Shown piece by piece: positions 52,867 to 64,000 of a DNA stretch of 64,000 nt; position 1 is the stretch's first letter; each line of letters starts with the position of its first letter. Position numbers and translations under genes: made by a program. The DNA is from Hippasteria phrygiana (lineage: Eukaryota; Echinodermata; Asteroidea; Valvatida; Goniasteridae), in NCBI GenBank assembly GCA_037893225.1, contig JAZGUH010000113.1, positions 1,798,001 to 1,862,000 of the forward strand, given 5' to 3'. The notes below the pieces were generated by a model that saw nothing but the letters and a program-made list of their open reading frames with translations, did no database searches and was not told the origin of the DNA.

Positions 52867-54990
52867 GTAGTCTTTACACTGATATGAACATGGTGAAATC
52901 GTGCAGCACATCAAACGACTGCCCACCTACCAATCAATCAGCACCTTCATGTTACAAATATGCGTCAGGCTGGTCCTGCACTTTGTGCTGCAGAGGGAGT
53001 TTTTGCAATACTGGTGCCAATGGTAACGTACCAAGGCCTCCGCCGTACCCACCCGTACCAGATCTACTGATACAGCGTCTGACACAAGACTGCGGTAAAG
53101 CCATGGACTACTGCAGAACAACTCTTGGTTGGTCAGGTATGAATCGTGTCTATCTTTCACTTCCAGCTGTAAATTCAATGATTGAAACCAATCTGACAGA
53201 TATGAGTGGTGTGTCCAGGTTTTGAGCCAAGTGGGTAAAATTATGCAAATCTCCATAAGAAGCGACGACAACAATTTTTGGCAGCTGATATCAAAATATT
53301 CAAAGGAAAAACAATCAGTCCGCTAAGGGGAGCAGTTTACGTAAGCGTCTTTTGTGTAAAATGCAATTTGCGCAAACTACATCGCGTTCATTAGATAAAT
53401 AGATACACTGCTGGAGGTGTGTAACAATAATTTATACCCTTATTAATGCTCATACATACGTCACATATCTATTTTAAAACAAGGTTAGGACCGTCTATAA
53501 TATTTTGCAAGACGCCAACATACTTTTTACACGTGTTCGATTTGTGAGGAAAACTGGCGATACAAATCATAAATCCGCTGCCATTGCCTGGCGTGCATTA
53601 TGCATGTGACAAATGCCGCTAGCGTGTATCTTATGGGATCGCAGGTGCATGCGGAGACCGATGTGTATAGAGCGTGCAAGCGTTGCTAATTCACATTCGC
53701 ATTTTACCACTTTTTACGTAAACGTCATAGTACTGACGTCTGTCTTTCTCTACATCAATAAGCCAAATAGGAATTACATTGCGCCTGTGCAGAACGAAAA
53801 CAATTTAGGACAAAAACGTTTAAGTGTACAAAGTGATATGAGGAAACGAATAAAATTGTTTTTTTTCTCAAATTGGGAGGAGGACACGTTGGGGAAGGAG
53901 GACACGTTGAAGGACGCATTGCCAATTGAACACTACTGCCGAAAAGAGGATACTGGTGAAATGAATTGCAGAGGACAGAACAAAGTGAACTAGCCAAGAT
54001 GTGCCATACATAAATGATGCTAAGTTTCTGTTAAATTCAATAATGAAGTTGGATATTTATGTTATACCTGTATTTCATTATTTCTTTGTTCATTGCGTAG
54101 ATTACGCAATTTTAAACACAAGTATGCTATCAATACTAAATCTCCTTGGATTGTTATGTCAACTTGCAAGCTCTGTTAAAGTTAATATGTCCGTGCTCTT
54201 TAACAAATTTGATTTTGTAACTTCTCAGTATATCTTCTTACATGTTCTATTTTAACGAAAAAACCTATTGCTATTTCGGGCGTCTGCAACCCTCCAAAAG
54301 GCTTTTATTCTTAATTGTTTTCGCGCTGCTAATGCACACAAAAACTAGCATAAACGTAGGTCGTTTCTTTTTTCGTTCGATGTCCCAATAAAAAGTGAAT
54401 CACTTTTGTATTGCTTTAAAAATTGCAATTAAAAACAAACAATTTCAGGGTGAAACTCGAAACGAGCACGGACAGTATATCTTTTATATACTTCTGAGAC
54501 TATGGACCAATTTTAGTAAAAGGATGCATAACGTGGACGAATTTGAACGCAATTACCGGACAACTAGAAGAAGATTGTTTTTTCTCGGATCAAGATGTAA
54601 ACTTCTACATTGCATGGGAAATTCTGACCTTCTCCCCAGATTGTACCACTGGGAAAGCACGAACATCATATAGGCAGTGTCCCAAAAAGTCTTAGGCTTG
54701 TCATTATAATTTTAACTTTGAGTTTCTTTTGTTTTCCAGAGGAATCAAGCCAGATTCAGATCAACAAGCAGTGCACTGCACCAAGTAAAAATTTCGCAGA
54801 CAACATATTCAGTCGTGCAGAAAAGTGCAACATTCCAGCTGACCCAGGCTACTGCGTAACTTGCTGCCAAGATGACAGTTGTCTGCCGCCCGAAGTGCAC
54901 GCCAGTGCATCTCACGTGCTATCATATCAGCAGACTTTATTTGTTATGACTGGCTTACTTATAAGATGGTTTTCGAGATTAAATGGTTGA
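52867..54990 (+). CDS. cysteine-rich Ly6/uPAR-like protein, last two exons
   Basis: Exon A is 52867-53136 (acceptor TTTTCGCGTTAG, donor CAG|GTATGA). Exon B is 54740-54990 (acceptor TTTCTTTTGTTTTCCAG). Exon A ends in phase 1 and exon B starts in phase 1, restoring a Glu codon. Exon A holds the end of one cysteine domain (CYKYASGWSCTLCC, then FCN), a Pro-rich linker (PRPPPYPPVPD) and the start of a second. Exon B finishes it (GYCVTCCQDDSC). The CC-x4-C-N ending and phase-1 exons suggest three-finger Ly6/uPAR domains, usually secreted or cell-surface. The C-terminus has a hydrophobic stretch (TLFVMTGLLI) that could be a GPI-attachment signal. Earlier exons with the signal peptide were not found. 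A different cysteine-rich fold is possible. Confidence 0.6.
53137..54739 (+). other. intron of the cysteine-rich gene
   Basis: The GT..AG limits agree with the reading phase on both sides. No further exon was recognised inside. GGAGGACACGTTG is duplicated near 53877-53912. Confidence 0.55.
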
Positions 54991-56458
54991 ATGGGATGAA
55001 CTTTCAGGTTTGTGTTTAATATGTGCATGAATATACAAAATAGTATAGTCTACATTTTAAAAAGACCACCCCTTCCGGCGACTGACGTATGTGTGAGATA
55101 AGTGCTGAAGAGCCTAGTGTGCAATAGACTTTTTCTGATAATTATATAGTCTAGTACACACCAGTTGAACCAACATTTCATTAAACAATAATTTAATTAT
55201 TTCGTATCGCTTTTCTGCTAATAAAATTCCTATAATTCTAAATTCCAAAAGTTATGGTACGTTACGTATTTGAAGAAAATGCATCCTCAGAGAGGTGAGA
55301 ATATCGTCCCAAAAAGAACAAAATCCTAGAGATTCGAATTCGGATTACAGCAGCTTCGCATCCTAAGCGAGATCTCTTTCATGTCGAAAACTTATTTTTA
55401 AAATGAGCGAATACAGTATGTTATTTACATTTTGGCAGATTTTCAACTCTGCTCTTCATGTGGAGTTTGGATCATTTTTCCAAATGGTTTAGATCAATAT
55501 AATTAGCATTAATATAAAACTGACCACGTAGGAACGACGTATACCAATTCTTTACATGGATTCCACACTATTTTAGAGAAAGAACGGAGATAAAATCGCA
55601 AACTTAGTAGCATACTACCTGTTGTTTATGACTTCATGTGCATTTTCACTTCAGGTGAAATACTAAGTGTATCCCAACTCAATTGGTATACTTAAAATAT
55701 TCAGTCTTTGAATCTGAGTAAATTCGGTTCAACTTTTGTGAATCAAGTGAGGAACGACCACTATCCCCGGGGGGGGGGGGGAGACTCAATGGCCACACAG
55801 GGACGATGCCGCCTACATGGGTCGCATTTTCGACAGTCCGGTATATTAATGACCCCTCCCCCCCCCCCCCCCCCCCCCCCCCCCCCGTTTGGTGGTATAT
55901 TCATCAGTTGTAATTCTATCCTCTGTATTGACATAGTCTTTTATCACATTTTGGTATATCAATGGGTCGTCAATTTTCCAGATTGAGTGGTAGTAATAAC
56001 GTTAAAGATCGCCCGAGAGAGATCATTATTCCCGACAGCAAAATATAATACTTGGGGTGTTTACAGTGATTGCAAAGGTTCGCGCGTTGTGTGCATACCG
56101 CGTATCATGTACCAGGCAGCTCGTACACCGTAAATTTATTCGATCGCGCGCGTGTCGAGTGTTCAACTTCCGACCTCTGACCACGACCTGCCGATTTGTA
56201 CTTATAGGGGTGGCTGTATTTTGCTGTAAGGACGAGTGATTTTTCGAATTTCTTTGATTTGTGGTATAGTATTTGGATGGGTCAATATTTAGGGTTGGTA
56301 TATCAATGGGTGGTATTTGAATCTAGTTTCATGGGTACCTATTATACATTGGTTTATGCATGGGTAGTGAAAGCAAGTTCAAAGTGGTATAGCCATCGGT
56401 CTTACCTCAAAATCATGAGAGGCACCCACCTACCCTAAATAAAGTGAGTACCCCCGGG
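54991..56458. other. gene-free stretch with long poly(G)/poly(C) runs
   Basis: A G-run at about 55770 and a C-run of about 30 at 55857-55886 stand out. GGTATATCAATGGGT-like words recur (near 55950, 56297 and later), suggesting a degraded repeat. No gene was recognised. Confidence 0.5.
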
Positions 56459-56631
56459 TCACTATCAACCAGGAATGTCTGAAACACTTTTGTTAGTATC
56501 CAAACGTCTGAAACAAAAGCAGGGCAACAATCCATACCGTGATTTAGAAACGTCACTAAACAAAATCATATTCACGCTTTAGACATTTTAACAATAACAA
56601 AGGTATTTCAGACATTCCTGTTTCATAGTGA
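56459..56631. repeat. MITE
   Basis: TCACTATCAACCAGGAATGT with CTGAAACA at the left pairs with TTTCAGACATTCCTGTTTCA and TAGTGA at the right. 173 bp, non-coding. Confidence 0.85.
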
Positions 56632-57231
56632 ATAACGCGTTGTGTCGGAGATAACATTGGTAGAGTCCATATTGTTTTAATTTGAAATGAAAGACCACTA
56701 CATTGTGACACCTGGTGTTTTGTGTGTTAGAAAATCCAATTTTGGAATTAAGATTAATGAAACGGATTTATTGAACCATTTTTACATAACGTATAGGATA
56801 CTACTGAAATAAATAACTTAATGCAGTCTTGGCAATAAAAGGATTTAAATTATACTATAAATAAAAGCATTTTCAGTACATTAAGATATACTTGTTCAGG
56901 CAGATGCTAGCACAGATGGAAGATACGTAAACAGAAACTATTGTAGTCCTGTAGCTAGAGATTTCCCAGCGGAAAGAACACTGCTTGATTACGAGCAGAA
57001 CCACAAAATGTATCCCCAGGTGTTTTGATAAAATAAACCTTTGTGGTACTTTCGATTTGCACATTCATAAAACACGTTAAAAACTTGGTTGTTTGCCCAA
57101 TCCAATTGATTTATGACAGAGTCCGAAAATTCACAAAATGTGTTATTGTTCCCGTACATTTTCAAAGTGTAATGGGAGGATTCGGCTCAACCTCATACCC
57201 CAACAAAATTACATTACATGGTCCTTCAATG

Positions 57232-58052
57232 CTATACAAGGTGAACCTAAAAAATCGAAACCGAGAAAAAAAAGGGTTACTATTCTAAAAAATATATACA
57301 TGTCATGGATATATCAATTATTGCATCATAAAGTAGGAGCTACAACCTTTCTTTTAATACCTATGTCGTAAGGCTACAGTCACGGATGGCTGAGTATCAT
57401 TGTCCTCAATACCATAGACAAAATTAATAAATGGACAAATCAGTCGTTTTGATAGAAAATGAACATAACCACTTCTTATCCTCATGCTTCTTTATCTAAC
57501 TAAGCTTTGACTAAATGAATGTGTGGCCATGCAATCGTGCATGGAAAAAATTGGCTTATTGCAATACATTTCTTGTGGTTACCATTTAGTGGGTATGTGT
57601 AATTATGATTATTCACACAGCTTGGCGAGGTGGTTCAGCTAAAAGTTGAACAGAGGGTTTTCATTGTCAAAATGTTCCACCAATCAGGAAGTTTGCAGGC
57701 AACCAGAGCGAACTTTCCTGATCGAGGTCCACCAGTAAAATCGACATAAGAAACATATCATAATGAAGAAATTATGGTTTTCTGTCAATTTCCCGTTTTC
57801 CAGCAGACATCCATTGCCTACATGTAAGTTCAAAGCATAACACCTGACTTGTCCATTTCTGAATTTTGTCTTTGGTTTTGAGGACAATGACACTCAGCCA
57901 TCCGTGACTGTATAGCATTGCGACACATGTATTAAAAGAAATGTTGTAGCTCCTACTTTATGATGCAATAATTGATATATCATGACATGTATATTTTTGG
58001 AATAGTAACTCTTTCTTTTCTCAGTTTCGTTTTTTAGGTTCACCCTGTATAG
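57232..58052. mobile_element. DNA element with ~175 bp terminal inverted repeats
   Basis: The left arm (57232-57409, from CTATACAAGGTGAACCTAAA) and the right arm (57878-58052, ending GGTTCACCCTGTATAG) are near-perfect inverted copies. They include GCATCATAAAGTAGGAGCTAC and CAGTCACGGATGGCTGAG-type segments. The ~470 bp centre has no gene. TA at the outer ends and the CAGGGTG start fit mariner-type elements. Confidence 0.9.
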
Positions 58053-58732
58053 AAGTGGGCCGGGGAGAACCAGTGGCAATTGTCCAAACTCTTGAAGAGC
58101 CGAGGCGGGGCTAGGATTTTGGCTGCTGTTCCAAATTTATACAATGTATATATACCGATATTGTTATGCTTTGCCTTCCGGTTATTTTTGCAAAGTGGTA
58201 CTCGTTTTCGGCGTTAAGTTTGGTTATGGTACCAACTGGAAAAAAACGCGGGTTATTACAATTTAACGGGCTTTCCCCTTCCCCAGGTCAGCGTCCGTAA
58301 CAGGTGACCGTATGCACACAAATCCAAACGCATTTTTCACACCCGGCGCCAACAGTTTCGGCTATGCGGCACTGTTTCGCAAATATTTCAATTAGAACAA
58401 ATTTTTTTTAAATACAGTGTGTCATGGAAAAGGGAAGCCAGGGTTTCGGGGCTTAATACTTAGGAGCCAATAAATGCATGTGGTAGTGGTAAGTATCAAC
58501 TCAATCCACAGGCCTTCGTCTGTCTTTTGTGACAAGGAAGTGACGCATCGTTACGCATGAATAGTCTAATAGACCCTTCCAGTAAATGACTTTGCTCGGT
58601 ACTGTCTTTGAAAAACGGGGTGGACGTCTAATAGTTCTTTCGGGCTTGTCATGTCATTATTTACAAACTCCTGGTCTTTCTTCAAGTTTGCTTTAAAATC
58701 ATGTCGCTGGTGTAGAGAAATCGGAACCTTCC

Positions 58733-59150
58733 ATGACCATGCAGCTAACCACGTAGCAAAGAGTATTCCTTGTCAAAAACTAGATTTGCTCTTTCCTATA
58801 GGCCTGCGTGCAACAAGATCGTTTCCCCGGTCGTGAGTTTCAAGCCAAGTCGACAATTTGGAAGAATAGCCGAAAGTATCAAAGGAAGGAAGGTAGCCTG
58901 AAGCTCAACAAAGGTCAATCTGGTCGACGGAGGAAGGCCAGGACAGAGGGCAACACCAGAGAAGTCCTACAGCTACCTCATTTTTCAGCCAGGAGGAACA
59001 GTTTAGGGCTACCACACATCATTTCACAAAATTGTGTGGCTATAGACATCCACTGGCAGCCCTACAAATGCACTGTCGTAATCAACTGCTGCAAATTGAC
59101 CTGCCAATCAACGAGTGAAATAAAACTTTATTGAGATTCTGCCGATTCAT
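58733..59150 (+). pseudogene. mariner-like HTH (DUF4817-type) fragment with TAG stops
   Basis: The frame starting MTMQLTT continues QRVFLVKN, ACVQQDRFPGRE, AKSTIWKNSRKYQRKEGSLK and GRRRKARTE, then SARRNSLGLP and DIHWQPYK, up to a stop at 59134. It matches the DNA-binding half of the DUF4817 mariner-like transposases over about 130 residues. Three TAG codons (58754, 58781, 58799) interrupt the first 25 codons; from 58802 the frame is open. The catalytic domain is missing. It is better preserved than the relative at 47858 and lies 0.7 kb from a long-TIR element whose ends look mariner-like. Confidence 0.8.
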
Positions 59151-59368
59151 TACTGAAATAAGGAATCATGTGAAATTGTACTTTCCAGTAGCTAAAGGTA
59201 TGTCACACATTCAACGAAAAGAATGCCATTCCTGCTAGTAAACCCCTGTAATTTCAGGCAATATTAAACTGTCCTAATCGTCTGAAACAATGGATGGGCC
59301 AAATATATATGTTCTTATTGGATTGTGCCAAACCGAGGAATGGTGTCACGTGATTCCCCATTTCGGTG

Positions 59369-59440
59369 ATACAGGGTGGATAAAAAAACGAAAACGATAA
59401 ATAAATCGGTATTTCTGATTTGTTGGGATTGAACATAAAA
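59369..59440 (+). repeat. isolated mariner-like terminal repeat
   Basis: ATACAGGGTGGATAAAAAAA followed by CGAAAACG resembles the ends of the elements at 19567 and 57232. No matching right end was found within the window, so this is an orphan end. Confidence 0.5.
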
Positions 59441-60227
59441 CTAATATATATGTACCAGAAAGGTTAAAAATGTCAGCTTTCATATGACACCTTGTGTGCA
59501 TGATGTAATCCATTGTGTGATGTCATTATCTCAGTCGAACTTCATTTCAATCGTTTATTAATTGGAAGATTCTACCTCACCATTACCTCCATTCGAATCA
59601 CGTACAATTTGAAAGTGGGATAGTGTAATAATGATGAAAATGAAGTCCCACAATAAATACATCGCAAAGATGTAAAAACTGACAGGAGAAAGAGTTAGGC
59701 CTACATCATTTCACATAAACGTTATTGTGTGGTACTTTGTTCTATTTCGTTTATTTATATTTCACTGTATCCAAGAGCAAATGCACCAGGGCCTTGCTTC
59801 CTCAGCTGGTTTAGTTTATGGAAACACTAGTAGACAATGCGTTAAACTTGCCTCATTAATTATTACACTTTTACACTTCAGACTGGCAAATGACTGTTTA
59901 TTCACGTAGCGTTTACAGTTCTGGAAACCGACTTCGTCAGTACATATACCGAATCCAAATGAGCAAATGCGCTCACGCATATGCATAGGCGAGCGGATTG
60001 AGACTGAAATTGGGTGTGAGGTAGCAACGAGCGTTCTGCAAGACGATTTTGGTATTTTTTTAGAAAGTACCGACCCTGCACACGGACGTAAACAAACCTG
60101 GACTTGCACTACGTAACCATTACCGTGCTGAAAACAATAATGTTTGACAATCTTGGTCCCCCTAAGAGGGCGTACTGCTTGGCCGGTTCCTCATCTGATA
60201 GGCGAAGTATGTGTCAAAGGAAACTCA
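59441..60227. other. gene-free stretch
   Basis: Nothing recognisable: short frames without family resemblance. Confidence 0.5.
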
Positions 60228-60430
60228 GGCCCGCTCTAAAAGCCGTGCTATTGCCATGCCGAACTCAAATAAATTGATTGTCTTTTTTAAAATTCGGCAC
60301 GGCAGTAGCACGACGTTTAGAACCGTTCGGCTCGGCAAATTGAATTCGGCACGGCAAAGCCCTCTGGCTCGGCAGGGTCTGCCGCGCTATTGCGTTCTAA
60401 TTGGCAAGGCGCGGAACTGCTCTAAACGCC
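60228..60430. repeat. foldback repeat rich in CGGCACGGC
   Basis: GCTCTAAAAGCCGTGCTAT at the left and TGCTCTAAACGCCGTGCTAT at the right are direct copies, with TTCGGCACGGCA repeated between them. It is a degraded non-autonomous element with several embedded copies of its end. Confidence 0.5.
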
Positions 60431-60433
60431 GTG

Positions 60434-60616
60434 CTATAGACCTTTATCATGCTGTCACCATCTTTGTCTTGTTCCCTGTATGCATTAGCAATTATGAATA
60501 GTGATTCCAATTATTGAATGAAGGTGCCAGACTATTTTTCCTTCCAGCCTCGGTTTGGTTACATTGATTTTAATAGGAGAAAAACAAGATGGCTGTACCA
60601 TGATAAAGGTCTATAG
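60434..60616. repeat. MITE
   Basis: CTATAGACCTTTATCATG at 60434 and CATGATAAAGGTCTATAG ending at 60616 are exact inverses, and CCATCTTTGTCTTG/AACAAGATGG continues inward. 183 bp. Confidence 0.85.
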
Positions 60617-60729
60617 AGTACCGAAGTGATGACGTCAATCAATGCAATGTTTGTAACCAGAATACATTCTAAACTGCATGTGTTTGGAACCAGTTGCCGC
60701 GGCAACTGACGTCAGACTTCGGTACTATA
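60612..60729. repeat. MITE, family shared with 33.5 kb
   Basis: TATAGAGTACCGAAGTGATG starts it and CAGACTTCGGTACTATA ends it, with TGACGTCA near both ends. It touches the previous MITE, sharing the TATAG at the join. Confidence 0.85.
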
Positions 60730-61103
60730 TACTGCCGTGCCGAATGTAAATGCATTCGAAGTTGATACGCACTGTCGCACTATTCACGAATGCGCATGGC
60801 CAAACATCTCAGAGGAAAGAACTGCAAACAAATACACGTCAATAGAGCCTGAAAGTAAAAGGTCGCGCGGCGGGTTTCTGGAGACCTCGCGCGGCCCGCC
60901 TATTTGACACTGCATTGCGCTTTCACCTGCTGTAATTGTTGGTAGAATAATTTCTAACCTTAACCACCCCACGAAATACTTCGGGTGGAATTTAATGCCA
61001 TTATTTTTCAAATAAAATTGCGGGGAAAAACACTCGTAGACTGGGGAAAGGAAAATAATATTTTTGACCTTTACATCCATTGTAAGCATACCCAGGTGAA
61101 ACA

Positions 61104-61195
61104 ATTAAAATAAAAAATTAAAATAATAATGAGAATAAAAATTAAAATAACAATTAAAATAAAATTAAGAATTAAAATTAAAATATTAAATAGTT
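61104..61195 (+). repeat. AT-rich simple repeat
   Basis: Irregular AATTAAAAT and AAAATTAAAA words, about 90 bp. Minus-strand translation gives an Ile/Leu/Phe-rich string of no meaning. Confidence 0.9.
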
Positions 61196-61829
61196 CAACC
61201 AGTACTGCAGCGAGTTGCAGGTTGCGCACATGCAGTGTGCATGTGCAGTGTAGACTGACTGTCGACTTACGACTGTACATGTGCATATGATTGTACATGT
61301 ACTTGTAGCCTACATGCACGATGTGCACCGAGTTACGTACGTACATGTACGTCGGGAACCTCGCGAAAAATTATACTGCATGCGTTCTTCAGGTTTTCGG
61401 AAGTTAGATGTAATTTTTAACACATTTCTCTTTCGATTCGGCTGATTTTAAAGTTTTTACAAATTGATATGGCAGAAACAATTTTGCTAAGGCCATTTCA
61501 AATAGGGCCTACTAGCAACTTACACGTTAATTTTCCTATTCGAGGTCTCCAGATGCGTGCCACCAGTGGTGAACTTTCAGGTTGCACACCAGTAAATCGG
61601 CCGAAAATTGCCTACACCGGCCAAATCACGATTTGCGAACCCTCAAATTCTTTGCTTTGAGAGAATTTTGTGGACCATGAACTTGAGGATTAAAAGAGAA
61701 GGCAGAAAGCCGTGCACAGGACTGCTAGCTTGTATTACTGTGAAATTTGGATGAAAATTGGGCCCTAAAAGTGCTCTATTTTGCAATGCATCAGCCGTGG
61801 GGGGGGGGGGGGGGGGGTTGGTCGGTAGC

Positions 61830-62143
61830 AAATGAGGGGAATAATGCTCATGGTGATTTTTGGCAAGGTATGCACCCCTCTAGTTGGAAAATATGTGATA
61901 GCATTGCAGCGATGGCAGCTTTTTGGGTGTTATCACCCTTTAAAAAAATGGCCACCAAAATGCTTTTTACCACATATAATGAATCCGGTAACAAGCATAT
62001 TGGTGGCCATTTTGAAAACAATTTATAAAAAGTGATAACACCCAAAAAACTGCCACCGCTCACGCTGCAATGCTATCACACATTTTCCAACTCTATGTGT
62101 GCATACCTTGCCAAAAATCGCTATGAGCATTACTCCTCTCGAT
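61830..62143. repeat. long hairpin (foldback) element
   Basis: The left arm (about 61832-61962) and right arm (about 62018-62142) are inverted copies sharing TTTTTGGCAAGGTATGCA, GTGATAGCATTGCAG and TTTTTGGGTGTTATCAC. The loop is about 55 bp. A G-run of about 17 precedes it. No gene. Confidence 0.85.
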
Positions 62144-64000
62144 CATTTGAAACCGGTGGCCTAATTTTTGGACCGAGGCTGATGGCCTAATAGGCATCAT
62201 CTTTCAAGCTGGCGATGGGCGACAGGACTACTTTAGGGGGAACATCTTTGCATGGAAATTTCTCCCAAAAGTCATCGGTTAATCCCCCACAAAATTGAAC
62301 AGAAACTGAACAATTATGAAATAAACTTTAATTTGATGTGTCTGAAACATCTTTGTAGAGTTGTATTTTTCCTGAATTTCGGAAGTTGGCGTATTTATCA
62401 TTGGGGTCTATGGAAGTATATTTACTGGCATTCAAGTTGACCCACTTGCTGTTGATGAGGATATGGTCCAGTTGATGTTTAGAACTGTGATGCACCTGGA
62501 ATGTTTTATGTTGATTACGCAATGACCAGATGTGCATCCCAGATCCGAATCCCTTTCTTATATTGGACTAATCTTAATACGAAATGTAACCCATTTATTT
62601 CAGTATAAAAACTCGGTCGTATTAGCCCACGCTAGTCCGTCTGTGTTCGGAAGGCGTGTAGATGTGTTCGTAGTTTCATAAAGGATCCACTGTTTTGCCG
62701 GTAGGCAGTGGTTGGTAATATCAAATAAATGACTGATTACGGAAGTTGACGTTTCGGTGCCTATTTTGCCCGAGTCCTTGTCTGTGAGGTTAGGGTCCCG
62801 AAGAGACGGTTAGTCCGTCCATCACATACGGTGGAAGATCTTGCTATTAAGGATATAGTGAGGTACCTTAGTGAAAACATCGTTACACGGTGGACAAAAG
62901 CACAATTGTTTCACCAAAGTATCTCTATGGGATACCTTTTCGAAAAAAAGTAAGCTGCACAAAATTGGATTATGGGAAGGGCAATTTATGACGTCATTAT
63001 GACGTCATCGGATAATTATTACACAATTATATATAAAATTCGTTAGGAGTAACCCATGGGGCGTATTTTGACCTCAAAATATACGTTTCTGAGGTCAAGG
63101 AATTCAATGCAGCTGCCAATTTTGTTTTAAGATGATGTTTAAAGGATTTTTAAAAAATAGACCAATTTAAGGAGAGACGGTTTAAAATTAAACACAATGA
63201 GTTAAATAATATACATCATAGTTCCGCTCTTCTTCGCTGGTGTGATAAGGAATTCCATCTCAATGGAATCCTTCAACGATGTCTTATCCTCTGGACAGTG
63301 GCCGTTCAAGAAATGATGGGATAGTGAATGAAATTGTCTGTTAGTTGCTATGTACACGCATAAAATATTATTAGGAAAAAAGTTACACCGCACAACCGTA
63401 TTTCATGTCAAAATTATGTGTAAACATGAACTCAACAAAGAAAGACATGCATACCTAAAATAATTTGATCGGTTGCAAGAGTTTAAAATCACAATCTAGT
63501 TATATGGACAAGTACAAGAAAGGAAACTATACCCACACAGCGGATCTTCAGAGATGCTCTATACTTCACTCACACAGAAGTTTGTCGTCTGGATAATCAA
63601 GAGGATAGACGGTCCATCAACAATATAAACTCAACTCATGCACTATGGCAGTCAACTCATAGTATCTTTGATATTACTTAATATTTGGTCTTGATAACAA
63701 TTTGTCTTTTTCACATTCAAAGGAAAAAAACCTTTACAAACTACAGGACACCTCTTACTGCAAAACATGCTATAGTGTTTGTAATAATAGATGTTAAAAA
63801 ACTGTACCATCACCATTTCCATCAACCCTGCCAAGTTTAAAAGTACCCAAAGTGCCGGTAAGAAAGAAAACGTGTACAAATGCTATAGGCAATAATCTAG
63901 CGAGTGCCCCTTTAAGATGACACCACGTGACATGTTATGACTTGATCATAACGTCATGTCAATTTTCATCTATAACACCAGGTGGCATACCTTACGTTCC
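62144..64000. other. gene-free stretch to window end
   Basis: No gene, RNA or clear repeat end was recognised. The open frames here are under 80 codons and show no family resemblance. Confidence 0.45.

Noticed and set aside
55745..56458. Possible TIR element bounded by CCCCGGGGG and CCCCCGGG
   Set aside because: The ends do not align as inverted repeats beyond the G/C run.
58754..58799. Three TAG stops in the HTH fragment and one in the THAP gene as evidence of TAG recoding
   Set aside because: Other stop types and frameshifts abound in the window; ordinary decay explains them.
1..64000. CRISPR arrays, prokaryotic operons, phage or plasmid features
   Set aside because: The repeats have no spacer regularity, and the introns and eukaryotic transposons exclude a prokaryotic origin.

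Overview
The window is animal nuclear DNA, almost certainly from a marine invertebrate. The evidence is AT-rich, intron-bearing sequence with very low gene density, a dense mix of eukaryotic mobile elements (Tx1-, jockey/I- and L2/CR1-type LINEs, DIRS/Ngaro pieces, piggyBac, PIF/Harbinger, hAT, mariner-like and Crypton-type fragments) and many poly(G)/poly(C) runs. The frequent TAGGCCTA and TACATGTA words and this element mix suggest an echinoderm, hemichordate or cephalochordate; a mollusc or other lophotrochozoan is not excluded. Species cannot be decided from sequence alone.

Layout. 1-5.7 kb: a decayed Tx1-type LINE with a SINE inserted in its reverse transcriptase. 5.7-10.3 kb: gene-free DNA with small inverted-repeat elements and a probable solo LTR. 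10.3-13.6 kb: a 3.2 kb foldback element with divergent tandem arrays in its arms and, at its centre, a smaller element carrying a Crypton-type gene fragment. 13.6-20 kb: several inverted-repeat elements, one of which carries a THAP-domain gene with one in-frame stop. 20.6-22.9 kb: a ~210 bp tandem array inside a repeat whose inverted relative lies at 34.5-36.1 kb. 24.3-27 kb: a two-exon piggyBac transposase on the minus strand, the best preserved transposase here. 27.7-28.9 kb: a hAT element with a second hAT MITE nested in it. 31.5-33.2 kb: a PIF/Harbinger element with a broken transposase. 36-45.4 kb: DIRS/Ngaro pieces (SGNH hydrolase-like and RNase H), several TIR elements including an unidentified 3.9 kb one, and a RecQ-like helicase fragment broken by a LINE. 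45.8-50.7 kb: another TIR element, two more LINE fragments and a mariner-like HTH fragment. 51.8-52.5 kb: the second Crypton-carrying element. 52.9-55 kb: two spliced exons of a cysteine-rich (Ly6/uPAR-like) protein, the only good candidate for a host gene. 55-64 kb: gene-free DNA with inverted-repeat elements, a long hairpin transposon and a second mariner-like HTH fragment.

There is no operon or pathway logic. The window is a record of repeated insertion: SINE into LINE, LINE into helicase, MITE into hAT, MITE into the Crypton carrier, carrier into foldback. All three reverse transcriptases whose catalytic aspartates can be read have lost one. Three elements are not explained by standard families from sequence reading alone: the foldback with divergent arrays, the THAP-carrying TIR element and the 3.9 kb TIR element.
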